A stretch of 64,000 nucleotides of DNA from Aphanocapsa lilacina HA4352-LM1 (GCA_019359725.1 JAHHGR010000016.1:1-64000), one strand, 5' to 3'. Shown: positions 45,801-54,174, counted from the first letter of the stretch. Numbers and translations: made by a program. Notes: a model not told the origin generated them from the sequence alone.

Positions 45801-46023
45801 CGCCCAAGGCGCTTTCGAGGGGAATGGTAACCAGAGACTCGACTTCCTCCGGCGCCAGTCCCGGCGCTTCGGTCTGGAGGACCACCTGGGGCGGAGCAAA
45901 GTTAGGAAAGACGTCGAGGGGCATGCGCACGACGACGGCGGTACCCACCACCAGCAGCAGCACCGAGGCGAGCACCACTAACCAGCGCTGGGCGATCGAC
46001 CAGAAAATCAGTTGGTTGAGCAT
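42877..46023 (-). CDS. Heavy-metal efflux RND pump (CusA/CzcA family)
   Basis: 1048 residues with the 12-helix RND fold. It contains FPNFAPPQVVLQTEAPGLAPEEVE, the hallmark of the HME subfamily, only partly quoted here, and DDAIIDAENVYRRLRENR for the proton relay helix. In E. coli CusA three Met residues in the periplasmic domain bind Cu(I)/Ag(I); at the same places this protein has Ile/Ala, Phe and Glu (LIIAVSQLPG, NFGELDV, RVDEVLSGT). It may therefore carry divalent ions or another substrate. It forms an operon with the adaptor and TolC genes. Confidence 0.9.
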   Translation of the reverse strand: MLNQLIFWSIAQRWLVVLASVLLLVVGTAVVVRMPLDVFPNFAPPQVVLQTEAPGLAPEEVESLVTIPLESALGGMPGLTDIRSSSAVGLSVITVVFDWGTDVFRARQLVTERVSQVAGRLPAGVSPPLLSPISSPVGDVIKYALTIDPEAKVQKRTSILDMATTANWQIRNRLLAVPGVTRVLVIGGGELQYQVLVEPAKLRQYGVTLNQVSEAVAKANVNAPGGFLQTPDEEFLIRGVGRITSVAELGKSVVVVRGGIPVRLADVARVQTGAGVKRGDGSLGGQEAVIVTVTRQPFADTPTVTRAVEAAMADLVSTLPKDVKVTVTFRQEDFIEKSVGNVVEALRDGAIIVAVILVLFLGNWRTMLITLTALPLSVVLGLLALNWFGVGLNTMTLGGLAIALGEVIDDAIIDAENVYRRLRENRLRPEPAPALQVVFAGSVQIRTSVVFATLILGVVIAPIFVLSGVEGRIFTPLGLAYVFAVAASLAVALTLTPALCYVLLAGRDLPEEETTTVRVLKKLYRPVLRFALAHPIPVLAASAAAFAASLVLIPFLGRTFLPEFQERSLIIAVSQLPGASLASTQQLGIALEKALMRHPEIETAQFRAGRALGDDDAGGVNFGELDVQVAAGAQDRAAVLEMIRAEFARFPGVAVNVGGFISHRVDEVLSGTRAAIAIKVFGPDLAQLRRLAGEVEAVMKTVPGTVDLQIELQVPVNQYTVRFNRDAAARYGLAVGDLAEAVETAFNGRAVSQVLKDQRLFNLVVWLAPEARNRPAALSDLLIDTPTGQKIPLSQVAAVILDKGPNTINRQNVSRRIVVAANAGGRDIGSLITEAREKISQQVPLPDGYYIDYGGQFEAQERATRELILFGMLALLGVAVLLYLAVRSVRSTLLILANLPLAFIGGIIAVWLGGGVLSVASLVGFITLFGIANRNGVILVTTYQQRMAAGESFDEAIEAGSVERLSPVLMTALTAALAMVPLMVGSGAGKEILQPLATVVFGGLFTSTALTLVVIPALFERFGERTAPVISEQEKVAMDLQSLLADGQ

Positions 46024-46035
46024 CCTGGGAGCCCC

Positions 46036-47496
46036 CTAGCGGCGCGGACGGGTGGCGGAGCGAGGCGGAGGGGACACCTCGCCGGCAGGCAGACCAACGC
46101 CGGGATTGCGCCCCGCCGCAAAGCGCGCCCCGGCCCAAAAAGCGGCACCGGCCAACCCGATAGCACCAAAGGTGAGCGCCCACCAGGGCGTACCGCCCGG
46201 TGACGGACTCTCGGGCTTTGGCTTTTCCGATTCAATCTCGCCGGAGGCGCCGTCTTCAGCCGGGATGCCGCCCTTGAGCGCCTGGGCGCGCAGTTGAAAA
46301 GCGCGGCGGCTCACGACCAGGTCGCCCGGATAGACGCCGCTTTTGACTTCGATCAGCTCGCCGCTGAGCTGTCCCAGTTCCACCTCCACCGGCTCAAAGA
46401 CGTCGGGACCGTTCTGGACATAGACGAGCTGCGCCCCGTCCGCCTCGACCACGGCCGAGCGGGGAATGACTGATACAGCAGCCGGGCGGTCGCTGGTCGT
46501 CACGCGCAGGGTGGCGAACATCTCGGGCTTGAGACGGCCGCCGGGGTTGGCGAGCACCGCCCGCACCGCAAGCGTGCGCGTCTCGGGATCGACGGCAGGA
46601 TCGACACTGTCCACACGGCCTTTGAAGACTTGGCCCGGGTAGGCGGCCGTCACCACTTCCACCGGCTGGCCCACCCGCACCTGCGCCAGATCTTTTTCGT
46701 AAACCTGTGCCGCCGCCCAGACCCCACCGGCGGTGTCCACCACCCGGTACAGGGGCGTGCCCGCTTCGACCGCCTCCCCGGCACTGACGCTCTGCTGTGC
46801 CACGAAGCCGCCCACCGCAGAAGCGACGGTGACGCGGCCGTCGCGGGCCGCCTGCACCCCGCGCTGTCCGAGTTGGGTGAGGCGGGCGTCCAGTTGCGCC
46901 CCGCTCAGCCTCAGACGCGCTCCGACTGCTTCGAGATCGGCTGCCGCCTGCTCGTACTCGGATTGAGCCACCTGAAAATCTTTGCGCGCCGAAATCTTCA
47001 GATCCACCAGTTCCTTTTCGCGCTCGAAGGTGCTCTTCGCCAGCTGCAGCCGGGCCTCGGCCTGCTTCAACTCGGCGCGGGCGGTGGCTTTTGCCTGCTC
47101 GCTCTGCACAGCGAGGGCGCGAATCTCGGGGCTGTCGAGCACCAGTAAAGTTTCACCCCGGCGCACCGCCTGCCCGCGCGAAGCAACCAGCCGCAGCACC
47201 CGTCCGGCCACCGGAGCCAGGATCTCGGCACTGCGGCCGGGAATGGCCTCGATGCGGCCATTCGCTTCGAAGCCCGAGCGCAACACCTGCTCACCCACAG
47301 CCGTGAGCGCAAGCCCCAGGGCCTTTTGCACGTCGGGGGCCACCTTCACTTGCTCACCTGCCACCGCTGCCGGTTTATTTCCGGCAAACTCCTTATCGCC
47401 GTGGTTGCCGTGGGCCAGGACCGCAGTGGCGACCAGCGGTCCTGCCAGCAGGACCGCCGCTCCGACGATTCGCATACGAGAGAGGGCCTTGGACAT
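46036..47496 (-). CDS. RND efflux periplasmic adaptor (CusB/CzcB-type)
   Basis: 486 residues. N-terminal signal segment, then the lipoyl/hairpin region (GRVLRLVASRGQAVRRGETLLVL and the long coiled-coil with AEARLQLAKSTFEREKELVDLKI in part), then the beta-barrel region (VGQPVEVVTAAYPGQVFKGRVD). A C-terminal membrane segment (WWALTFGAIGLAGAAFWAG) is unusual for this family and could anchor it in the membrane from the other side. It links pump to TolC channel. Confidence 0.88.
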   Translation of the reverse strand: MSKALSRMRIVGAAVLLAGPLVATAVLAHGNHGDKEFAGNKPAAVAGEQVKVAPDVQKALGLALTAVGEQVLRSGFEANGRIEAIPGRSAEILAPVAGRVLRLVASRGQAVRRGETLLVLDSPEIRALAVQSEQAKATARAELKQAEARLQLAKSTFEREKELVDLKISARKDFQVAQSEYEQAAADLEAVGARLRLSGAQLDARLTQLGQRGVQAARDGRVTVASAVGGFVAQQSVSAGEAVEAGTPLYRVVDTAGGVWAAAQVYEKDLAQVRVGQPVEVVTAAYPGQVFKGRVDSVDPAVDPETRTLAVRAVLANPGGRLKPEMFATLRVTTSDRPAAVSVIPRSAVVEADGAQLVYVQNGPDVFEPVEVELGQLSGELIEVKSGVYPGDLVVSRRAFQLRAQALKGGIPAEDGASGEIESEKPKPESPSPGGTPWWALTFGAIGLAGAAFWAGARFAAGRNPGVGLPAGEVSPPPRSATRPRR

Positions 47497-47505
47497 GGTG
47501 CCTCG

Positions 47506-48786
47506 TCAGGTGGTGAGGGGAATACCGATCGCCTTTTCTAGATCCGCCAGGGCTGTCTGGTATTCGAGGATCGACTGGTAGTAGCGGGTGCGGGTCAGGT
47601 TGCCGGTGGCCTGGGCGCCGATGGCCACCGTCAGATCGGCTTTGCCCCGCTCGTAGGCCAGGCGGGCCGTCTGCTCGACGGTGCGGGCGGTGGGCAGTAG
47701 CCCCTGCTCGTAAATTTGCTGTTGCTCGCGGGCACTGAGCACCCGCACAAAAGCCGACTCGACCTCGGCTTTGATGCGCGCCACCAGCACCTCGCGCTCG
47801 GTTTCAAGTTGCCTGGTGGTCGCCTCGGCCCGGGCGATCTGGCCCTGCTGGGCGTACCAGAGCGGCAGGCTCACGTTCACCGCCGCCGCCGCACCGACTT
47901 GCAGCGTTTCGTCAAAGGAGAGCCGCGGCCCGGCACCGACGCGCAGATCCGGGGCGCGCTCCGCCTCGGCGAGCCGCCGCTCGGCTCCCGCCAGAGCCAT
48001 CTGGCCTCCCAACACCTGCAAGTCGGCGCGGTTGGCGAGCGCCAGGGCGATCAAATCGCGCAGTTTGCGCTCGCGCTCATTCGAAGGAAGATTGTCGGAG
48101 GGCAGCAGACTATCGTTTTCGACCCGCAGCGAAAACTGGGCCACCGTCGGCACGGTCAGCGCTGCTTCAGGGGCTCGGCCGATCAGCGTGTTGAGCTGGA
48201 TGCGGGCCGCCGCTTCGCGCGAACGGGCCAACTGCAGTTCGTTTTGCGCCAGGGCCAGTTCCTGCCGGGCGCGGATCAGATCCAGTTCAGGGATGTCCCC
48301 GAGGCGAAAGCGTTGGGCCGCCGCCGCCGCTAGCCGCTCGCCCGCCGCCGCTACTTCCTGCAAAGCCTCAAAACCGGCGCGCACCACCAACAATTCGGCG
48401 TAGGCCCGGCGCACCTGGGCGCGCAGTTCCCGCAGCGCCTCGGCAATCTCTACCCGGGTGAGGGCCACCTGGCCGTCGGCTACCGCCAACCGGGCATCGC
48501 GCTTGCCCCCGAGTTCAAAGGTCTGTTCAATAAATGGCACGTTGCTGCGGTTTTCGGCTCCGGCACTCTCGAAGGTGGCTCCAATCGAAGGGTTGGGCAC
48601 CGCCCCGGCCACCAGCACCGCCGCCTCGCTCACCGCAAGCCGCCGCCCGAGCGCCGTCGCCTGCGGACTTTTGAGCAGGGCCAGCTCAAAGGCCTGCTCC
48701 AGCTCCAAAACCTGGGCTGCCGCCACCTTCGGCAGCAACAGCGCCAACACCATACCCACAACCCAGCGACGCACAGGCTTCCTCAT
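47506..48786 (-). CDS. TolC-family outer-membrane efflux protein
   Basis: About 426 residues with a signal peptide (VVGMVLALLLPKVAAA) and the two-repeat TolC pattern: LELEQAFELALLKSPQ and, in the second half, LRDLIALALANRADLQVL. It is first in the CBA operon (nine bases before the adaptor). The ATG at 48786 is chosen since the frame upstream overlaps an inverted repeat and promoter. The leader between them is short. Confidence 0.87.
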   Translation of the reverse strand: MRKPVRRWVVGMVLALLLPKVAAAQVLELEQAFELALLKSPQATALGRRLAVSEAAVLVAGAVPNPSIGATFESAGAENRSNVPFIEQTFELGGKRDARLAVADGQVALTRVEIAEALRELRAQVRRAYAELLVVRAGFEALQEVAAAGERLAAAAAQRFRLGDIPELDLIRARQELALAQNELQLARSREAAARIQLNTLIGRAPEAALTVPTVAQFSLRVENDSLLPSDNLPSNERERKLRDLIALALANRADLQVLGGQMALAGAERRLAEAERAPDLRVGAGPRLSFDETLQVGAAAAVNVSLPLWYAQQGQIARAEATTRQLETEREVLVARIKAEVESAFVRVLSAREQQQIYEQGLLPTARTVEQTARLAYERGKADLTVAIGAQATGNLTRTRYYQSILEYQTALADLEKAIGIPLTT

Positions 48787-48808
48787 TCCTGCGCAGAATC
48801 TAACATGA

Positions 48809-48827
48809 TTTTGCATGCACTGCAAAA
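48809..48827. promoter_or_regulatory. Perfect inverted repeat at the promoter of the efflux operon
   Basis: ttttgca and tgcaaaa are separated by five bases. On the minus strand the repeat overlaps ttgcag (-35) and its 16-base spacer to ttagat (-10), 23-41 bases before the TolC start. Position and symmetry fit a repressor operator, most plausibly for the BlaI-type gene upstream. Confidence 0.55.
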
Positions 48828-48844
48828 AGCTGGGATCAACTGGC

Positions 48845-49789
48845 TCAGGGCAGCTGCAGCAGGTGGGGCAGATCGAAGACGAACCAGGTGAGGGCGAGCG
48901 GCCCGAGGGCGGTCATGGCCATCAGAGCTGTTTTTTCGCGCCACTGCGCGGGGCTGGTGCGCTCGGGGCGGGAGGAGTGCAGGCGCAAGAGGTTATCGAC
49001 GCGCTCGGTGATCGAACCGGCTTCGAGCAGACCGGCCGCCGCGGCAAAGGCCGGGTGGTCCGGTACGCCCGCTTTGAGCAGGCCGCGGGCGAGGGCGATC
49101 GGTTTGCCGGTGACGGCGACCGCCAGTTCGTCGGCGGCCAGTTCGCGCTCGCGCAGCAGGGCGCGCACAGCCTGCCAGCTGGTGGGCAAAAAGGCGGTCG
49201 CCCCCATCAAGGCGGTGGCCACCAGGGCAATCAGGTTGTCCGAGCGGGCGATGTGGGCCAGTTCGTGGGCGAGCACCTGCTCGATTTCGACAGCGCTCAG
49301 CCGCTCGACCAGCCAACTGGACAAATAAATGCGCGGTCTGAGGACACCGATGGTGAGGGCAAGGGGCGCATCGACGGCAACCAGATAAACCCTGGGTAGC
49401 CCCGTCAGGCCCATTTGCGCCGCAAGGGGCGCCACGGCTGCGGCCAGTACACCCTCGGCGGGTTCGGACCAGACGCGCAACTGTCGCTCCAGGCGGACCT
49501 GCTCCCAGAAAAAGCCGGCTGCAAAACCCACCGCCAGGATGCCCATCGCCGTGAGCGACCACAACGGCAGACACAACCAGTTATTCAGACTCGCGGGCTG
49601 CAGGTCGGCGTGCAGATGGGCCAGGGCGAGGGCGGCGGCGGCGGCCGGGACCAGCAAGCTCGCGTACCTGAGCAGCACCCGCGCTTCGGGACGGGTGCGG
49701 GCGAGCCTGCCGACGGTGAGCAAGGTCAGGCCGTAGATCACCACAGCCACCAGCACCGGAAACAGTTCTATGGCAATCATCGGCTTCAA
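48845..49789 (-). CDS. M56-family (BlaR1-like) membrane metalloprotease
   Basis: 314 residues with four or so membrane helices and the zinc motif HELAH (LAHELAHIARSDN) preceded by the typical IYLSSWLVERLSAVEIEQ. The beta-lactam sensor domain of BlaR1 is absent. It follows the BlaI-like gene with a four-base overlap. In such pairs the protease triggers removal of the repressor. The inducing signal here would be a metal or membrane stress rather than a beta-lactam. Confidence 0.85.
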   Translation of the reverse strand: MKPMIAIELFPVLVAVVIYGLTLLTVGRLARTRPEARVLLRYASLLVPAAAAALALAHLHADLQPASLNNWLCLPLWSLTAMGILAVGFAAGFFWEQVRLERQLRVWSEPAEGVLAAAVAPLAAQMGLTGLPRVYLVAVDAPLALTIGVLRPRIYLSSWLVERLSAVEIEQVLAHELAHIARSDNLIALVATALMGATAFLPTSWQAVRALLRERELAADELAVAVTGKPIALARGLLKAGVPDHPAFAAAAGLLEAGSITERVDNLLRLHSSRPERTSPAQWREKTALMAMTALGPLALTWFVFDLPHLLQLP

Positions 49790-50199
49790 TCCTCCAGTTG
49801 CGCGATTTTATCGACTAGATGGGTCGCATCTTTGGAGCTTTCTTTGCGCACAAAGCTTGAAACCGCCGCCGGGAAATCCGCCGCCAGTGATTCGAGCAAT
49901 TGATCGACCGCCCGCTGCACGAACTGTTCGCGGCTGAGGGTGGGCAGGTACAGATAGGGCTTGGTGTTGCCGTTGAGCACCTGCAGCAGACCTTTTTGCA
50001 CCAACCGGCCCATCGTGCAGGCGACTGTCGAGTAGGCGAGGCTAACATTTGTAGGCAGCCGCTCGTGCACCTGTTTGGCAAGCACCGGCCCGCCCATCGC
50101 CCAGACTTGCTCCATAATCTCGGCTTCCTGCTCACCCAAGAGCTTCTTGAGGCCGGAGCGGTGGGCACGGACAATGCGGTTGGTTTCAGTGGGATTCAT
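49786..50199 (-). CDS. BlaI/MecI/CopY-family repressor
   Basis: 137 residues with the penicillinase-repressor winged helix: LGEQEAEIMEQVWAMGGPV and NVSLAYSTVACTMGRLVQKGLL, then a C-terminal dimerisation part. It is the first gene of the run BlaI-M56-TolC-adaptor-pump on the minus strand. A CopY-type Cys pair is not visible at the C-terminus, so direct copper sensing of that kind is unlikely. Confidence 0.87.
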   Translation of the reverse strand: MNPTETNRIVRAHRSGLKKLLGEQEAEIMEQVWAMGGPVLAKQVHERLPTNVSLAYSTVACTMGRLVQKGLLQVLNGNTKPYLYLPTLSREQFVQRAVDQLLESLAADFPAAVSSFVRKESSKDATHLVDKIAQLED

Positions 50200-50343
50200 G
50201 GAGCGGGCGGGGTGTGGGAGATCCGTGGGCTCCCGGGTGGTGATTTCATCTTTGCACAGTGAACATCGTCCTGCCCCAGGCCCAACCCTAGATTTCCTCC
50301 CCGGTGTGACCTGGCATAACTTTCAAGATTGCCGGAGGAGGGG

Positions 50344-50604
50344 TTAGTTCTGCGCCCCAGCGCGGGTGAGCAGATCGACAATGCGGGTAAACCGACCCGC
50401 CCGCGCGTAGCCCAGAGCTGTGTAACCGCTGATGTCCCGGGCATTCAGGTCCGCTCCCTTTTAAAGCAAAAAAGCCACCGTCTGCTCGCGTCCGCTCGCG
50501 GCGGCGGCGGTGAGCGGCGTCCAACCGCTCTCGTCGCGTCCATCAATTTCCAGACCGCCCGCAAGCAAGCGCTCGACCTCCAACAGCCTAGAAATATCTA
50601 CCAC
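50344..50604 (-). pseudogene. Ankyrin-repeat gene fragment with premature stop
   Basis: Frame from GTG at 50604 reads VDISRLLEVERLLAGGLEI, DGRDESGWTPLTAAAASG and REQTVAFLL, then a stop at 50461-50463. It continues in the same frame with KGADLNARDISGYTALGYA to the natural stop at 50344. These are two standard ankyrin repeats interrupted by one nonsense codon exactly in the L-L-x-K-G-A-D joint (probably from CAA or AAA). It is either a pseudogene or a sequencing error. Confidence 0.75.
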
Positions 50605-50639
50605 AATTCCCGGCGAAAAACCACGGCAAAATCCTCGCT

Positions 50640-52433
50640 TCAGGTGCGCTTTGCGAGGCGCTCCTGCAGGTAGGCGATCGCCTCCTCGACGGGTAGGGTG
50701 CCCTTGTCCTTTTCGCCCTCGACGCGGGTGCGTACCGCCACCGTGCCGCTATTCGCCTCACTTTCACCCACCACCAACAGCACCGGCACCTTGGCGGTCT
50801 CGCCGTTGCGGATCTTCTTGCCCAGCCGCTCGCTGCTCGCGTCGACCTCGGCGCGCACCCCCAGGCAGACGAGGCGATCTTTGACCGACTCGGCGTAGCC
50901 CACGAACTGGTCGGTGACGGGCAAAATCCGTACCTGCTCGGGGGCGAGCCAGAGCGGAAAATCGCCCGCGAAGTGCTCGATGAGGATGGCGATGAACCGT
51001 TCGAGCGAACCGAAGGGGGCGCGGTGGATCATCACCGGGCGGCGGCGGGAGCCGTCCTCGGCGACATACTCCAACTCGAAGCGCTCCGGCAGGATGTAAT
51101 CGACCTGGACGGTGCCCAGTTGCCACTCGCGGCCGAGGGCATCTCGGAAGATAAAGTCGAGCTTAGGGCCATAAAATGCCGCTTCCCCTTCGGCCACGAA
51201 GTACTTGAGACCCAGATCCTGGGCCGCTTTGAGGATGGCGGCCTGGGCTTTTTCCCAGGCTTCGTCGGAGCCGATGTATTTGTCGGAGGCCGGATCGCGA
51301 AAGGACACGCGGGCGGAGAAGTCGTCGCCCAACTGCAGCGAGCGGAAGACGAACTGGATCAAATCGACGACTTTCTTAAATTCGTCATCGAGTTGCTCAG
51401 GGGTCACAAACAGGTGCGAGTCGTCGACCGTAAAGCCGCGCACGCGCGTCAAGCCGCCCAATTCGCCCGACTGCTCGTAGCGATAAACGGTCCCGAATTC
51501 GGCGAGGCGGATCGGCAGATCCCGGTAGGAGTGCAACCCCGACTTGTAGATCTGGATGTGAAAAGGGCAGTTCATCGGCTTCATCACGAAGCCTTCTTCG
51601 GCTCCTTCCTCTTCGCTTGTGGCCATGAGCGGGAACATGTCGTCTTTGTACTTGAACCAGTGGCCACTGGTCTTGAACAAGTCCACGCGGGCGATGTGGG
51701 GGGTGACCACCGGCTGGTAGCCGCGCTTGATCTGCTCCTTGCGCAGGAATTCTTCGAGGGTATAGCGCAGCAGGGCTCCTTTGGGGGTCCACAAGGGCAA
51801 CCCCGGCCCGACCAGATCCGAGAAGACAAACAGCCCCAATTCGCGACCGAGTTTGCGGTGGTCACGCTTTTTGGCCTCCTCTTCGCGGCGCAAAAATTCT
51901 TCGAGTTGCTCAGGGGTTTCCCAGGCGGTGCCGTAGATGCGCTGCAGTTGGGCGCGCTTTTCGTCGCCGCGCCAGTAGGCCCCCGCCACCGAGCGCAACT
52001 TAAAGGCGTTCGGATGGATTTCGGCGGTCGATTCGACATGGGGACCGGCGCACAGATCCCACCAGTCGCCGGTGCGGTAGAGGCTCACCGGCGCGTCGGG
52101 GTCGAAACCCTCAAACAGTTCGAGTTTGTAGGGTTCTCCCAGCGCTTCGAGGCGCTCGCGCATCGCCCCGCGCGGCACTTCCTCGCGCACCATCGGCAAC
52201 TTCTGCTGCACGATGCCGCGCATCTCTTTTTCGATCTTTTTGAGATCTTCGGGAGTGAAGGGGGTGGGCCGGTCGAAGTCGTAGTAGAAGCCGTTCTCGA
52301 TGGCCGGGCCGATGGTCGCCTTGGTCTCCGGGAAAAGCTTCTGGACCGCCATCGCCAGGATGTGGCTGGTGCTGTGGCGGAGCCGGTGCAGTTTTTCGGG
52401 GTCGCTTTGCCGGAGGATGTCGTTTTCCATAGC
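50640..52433 (-). CDS. thrS: Threonyl-tRNA synthetase (TGS-less type)
   Basis: 597 residues from ATG 52433. It begins at the editing (N2) domain with RHSTSHILAMAVQKLFP and lacks the N-terminal TGS domain, as in cyanobacterial ThrS. The catalytic core holds motif 2 (TVYRYEQSGELGGLTRVRGF region) and motif 3 (APFGSLERFIAILIEHFAG), with MNCPFHIQIYK for zinc binding. The anticodon domain ends the chain. The ATG at 52466 is an alternative. Ends at 50640, 36 bases before the ankyrin remnant. Confidence 0.95.
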   Translation of the reverse strand, partial: AMENDILRQSDPEKLHRLRHSTSHILAMAVQKLFPETKATIGPAIENGFYYDFDRPTPFTPEDLKKIEKEMRGIVQQKLPMVREEVPRGAMRERLEALGEPYKLELFEGFDPDAPVSLYRTGDWWDLCAGPHVESTAEIHPNAFKLRSVAGAYWRGDEKRAQLQRIYGTAWETPEQLEEFLRREEEAKKRDHRKLGRELGLFVFSDLVGPGLPLWTPKGALLRYTLEEFLRKEQIKRGYQPVVTPHIARVDLFKTSGHWFKYKDDMFPLMATSEEEGAEEGFVMKPMNCPFHIQIYKSGLHSYRDLPIRLAEFGTVYRYEQSGELGGLTRVRGFTVDDSHLFVTPEQLDDEFKKVVDLIQFVFRSLQLGDDFSARVSFRDPASDKYIGSDEAWEKAQAAILKAAQDLGLKYFVAEGEAAFYGPKLDFIFRDALGREWQLGTVQVDYILPERFELEYVAEDGSRRRPVMIHRAPFGSLERFIAILIEHFAGDFPLWLAPEQVRILPVTDQFVGYAESVKDRLVCLGVRAEVDASSERLGKKIRNGETAKVPVLLVVGESEANSGTVAVRTRVEGEKDKGTLPVEEAIAYLQERLAKRT

Positions 52434-52580
52434 CTTCGAGTCGCACTGCAACTGCCATTGTGGCATTTCAAAGCCCCAAACCGGCCGGACAAAAGCCCCA
52501 CCGTGAACGACTTGGTGGACCTGAGCCCCAGTTCACCCAGTTTCTCGGTTTCGCCGTCGCTCTGGTGCCGGGACGCTGAT

Positions 52581-53201
52581 TCAGCCCTGCTCCGAAAGCC
52601 AGGCGATGGCGGCCCTGAGCCAGGCTTCGGTCTGCTCCTCGCCCGCCATCGCCGGGGCGACCGCATCGAGGGCGCGCACGACTTCGCCCGGTGCGAAGCC
52701 CAGGGCCAACAGCGCCAGTTCGACTTCTTCGTAGACGCGCGAGGAAGCGCGCGCACCGACTGCGCTCATGCCCGACTCCTCGCGCCATTTAGAAAGGCGC
52801 GAGCGCAACTCCAGGGCCAGGCGCTGGGCAGTCTTAGTGCCGACGCCCGGGGCAAGGGCGAGGGCGCGGGTGTTGCCCTGCAAAATCGCCTGCACCAGTT
52901 CGGTGGGGGCGAGGGTTTCCAGAAGGGCCAGACCCATGCGCGGGCCGATGCCGCTCACCGAGACCAGTTGGCCGAACAGTTCGCGCTCCCCGGATTCCAG
53001 AAAGCCGAACAGCTGCATAGCATCCTCGCGCACGATCATCAGGGTGAAAAGTTTGACCTCTTCGCCGATGCGGGGCAATTTGCCGACGGTGCGCGCGTGG
53101 GTCCACACCCGGTAACCCACACCGCCCACATCCACGGTCGCCCAACTCTGGCCACTGCGCGGACCCACCTCCGCGAGCATGCCGCGCACAAAAGTGATCA
53201 C
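52581..53201 (-). CDS. ruvA: Holliday junction branch migration protein RuvA
   Basis: 206 residues. The N-terminal OB fold starts ITFVRGMLAEV, followed by the HhH region (ELFGQLVSVSGIGPRMGLALLE and ALAPGVGTKTAQRLALELR in part), and domain III at the C-terminus (VELALLALGFAPGEVVRAL). The start is a GTG at 53201 that overlaps the stop of the CPBP gene (gtga). It pairs with RuvB, which lies elsewhere. Confidence 0.94.
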   Translation of the reverse strand: MITFVRGMLAEVGPRSGQSWATVDVGGVGYRVWTHARTVGKLPRIGEEVKLFTLMIVREDAMQLFGFLESGERELFGQLVSVSGIGPRMGLALLETLAPTELVQAILQGNTRALALAPGVGTKTAQRLALELRSRLSKWREESGMSAVGARASSRVYEEVELALLALGFAPGEVVRALDAVAPAMAGEEQTEAWLRAAIAWLSEQG

Positions 53202-53734
53202 ACCCGACTCGGCTCCTTGCGCCAGAGCAGGCACGAGAGCCAGTTGACCAGTACATGGGCGACCACCGGCACTACCAGATTGCCGCTCACCAGCGTCGCC
53301 ACCCCCAGTACCAGACCGATGAGCGTTGCCCACAGCGCGTAGGGCCAGTGCCGCCAGTCCCAGATGTGCAACAGGCCAAACAACAGACTGCTTGCCACCA
53401 ATCCTATCGCCGGCAGCGCCACGCCCCGAAACAACAGCTCCTCGCTCAGCCCCGGCAACAGCCCCAGCCAGACGCGGTCGAAGCGGCTCAAAGGCGTCAG
53501 CACCATCTCCATATACTGATCGGCGCTCTCGCGGTAGGTAGGCCACCACTGATAGACCGCGAAACTCGTCGCCCCGATAGCGAGCCCCAGACCGACACCC
53601 TGGCCAAGGGCGAGCCATGAGAAGACCACCGGTAGTTCGATGCCCGCCAAACTGCGCCAGATCTGGGCAATCACCAGCAGGACGATCGCCGAGAGTGCCA
53701 GGGTCAACAGCAGCCGGGAGCGCGAAAGATCCAT
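53198..53734 (-). CDS. CPBP-family intramembrane metalloprotease
   Basis: 178 residues with several membrane helices. The CPBP (Abi) motifs are LSEELLFRGVALPAI (Glu-Glu ... Arg) and FGLLHIWDW, plus a final VVAHVLVNW. These proteins are homologues of Rce1-type prenyl proteases; in bacteria roles vary. It is translationally coupled to ruvA by a four-base overlap, though a functional link is not evident. Confidence 0.85.
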   Translation of the reverse strand: MDLSRSRLLLTLALSAIVLLVIAQIWRSLAGIELPVVFSWLALGQGVGLGLAIGATSFAVYQWWPTYRESADQYMEMVLTPLSRFDRVWLGLLPGLSEELLFRGVALPAIGLVASSLLFGLLHIWDWRHWPYALWATLIGLVLGVATLVSGNLVVPVVAHVLVNWLSCLLWRKEPSRV

Positions 53735-53842
53735 AAGTTGAGTGCTTCCTGCAGCGGGTGCCTCGATTTTAGTCGCTCCAGTCCGGGTATTTTAGCCGAA
53801 GGCACCCGACATTTCTGCCATCGGAACTATTCCCGATGTTGC

Positions 53843-53871
53843 TTGACGACGATCAATTCTTAGGAGACTAT
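53843..53871 (+). promoter_or_regulatory. Promoter of the DUF2997-ycf35-ferredoxin operon
   Basis: ttgacg, a 17-base spacer, then gactat; transcription would start near 53878, 68 bases before the DUF2997 start. An ATG at 53870 with a good ribosome site lies within the -10 and is thus probably not translated. Confidence 0.45.
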
Positions 53872-53945
53872 GACTACTAACTTGCTTCGCTTGTTACAAA
53901 ACTACAGTCGATTTTACTGTCCCGCTTGCCGGTCACCTTGGAGCC

Positions 53946-54146
53946 ATGGAGCAGATCGAATTTATCGTCCATTCAGACGGCCGCGTCGAAGAGCGCGTCA
54001 CGGGGCTCGCCGGCAGCCGTTGCTCGGAGCTCACCCGTTCGATCGAGCAGGCGCTCGGCCTGGTACACCATGTGCAGCCGACTTCCGAGTACTTTCAGCA
54101 ATCGAATATTTCCCAGCCTTTGTGGAATATTTCTCAGACCCACTGA
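53946..54146 (+). CDS. DUF2997 protein
   Basis: 66 residues: MEQIEFIVHSDGRVEERVTG, then SCxEL-like CSELTRSIEQALG, and a C-terminal tail. DUF2997 proteins are found almost only in cyanobacteria and plastid relatives next to Ycf35. Its ATG overlaps nothing; it is 28 bases from ycf35. Ribosome site is weak (ttgga). Confidence 0.8.
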   Translation: MEQIEFIVHSDGRVEERVTGLAGSRCSELTRSIEQALGLVHHVQPTSEYFQQSNISQPLWNISQTH

Positions 54147-54174
54147 CACCTCGCAGAGCCGCAGGAGCCGACCT

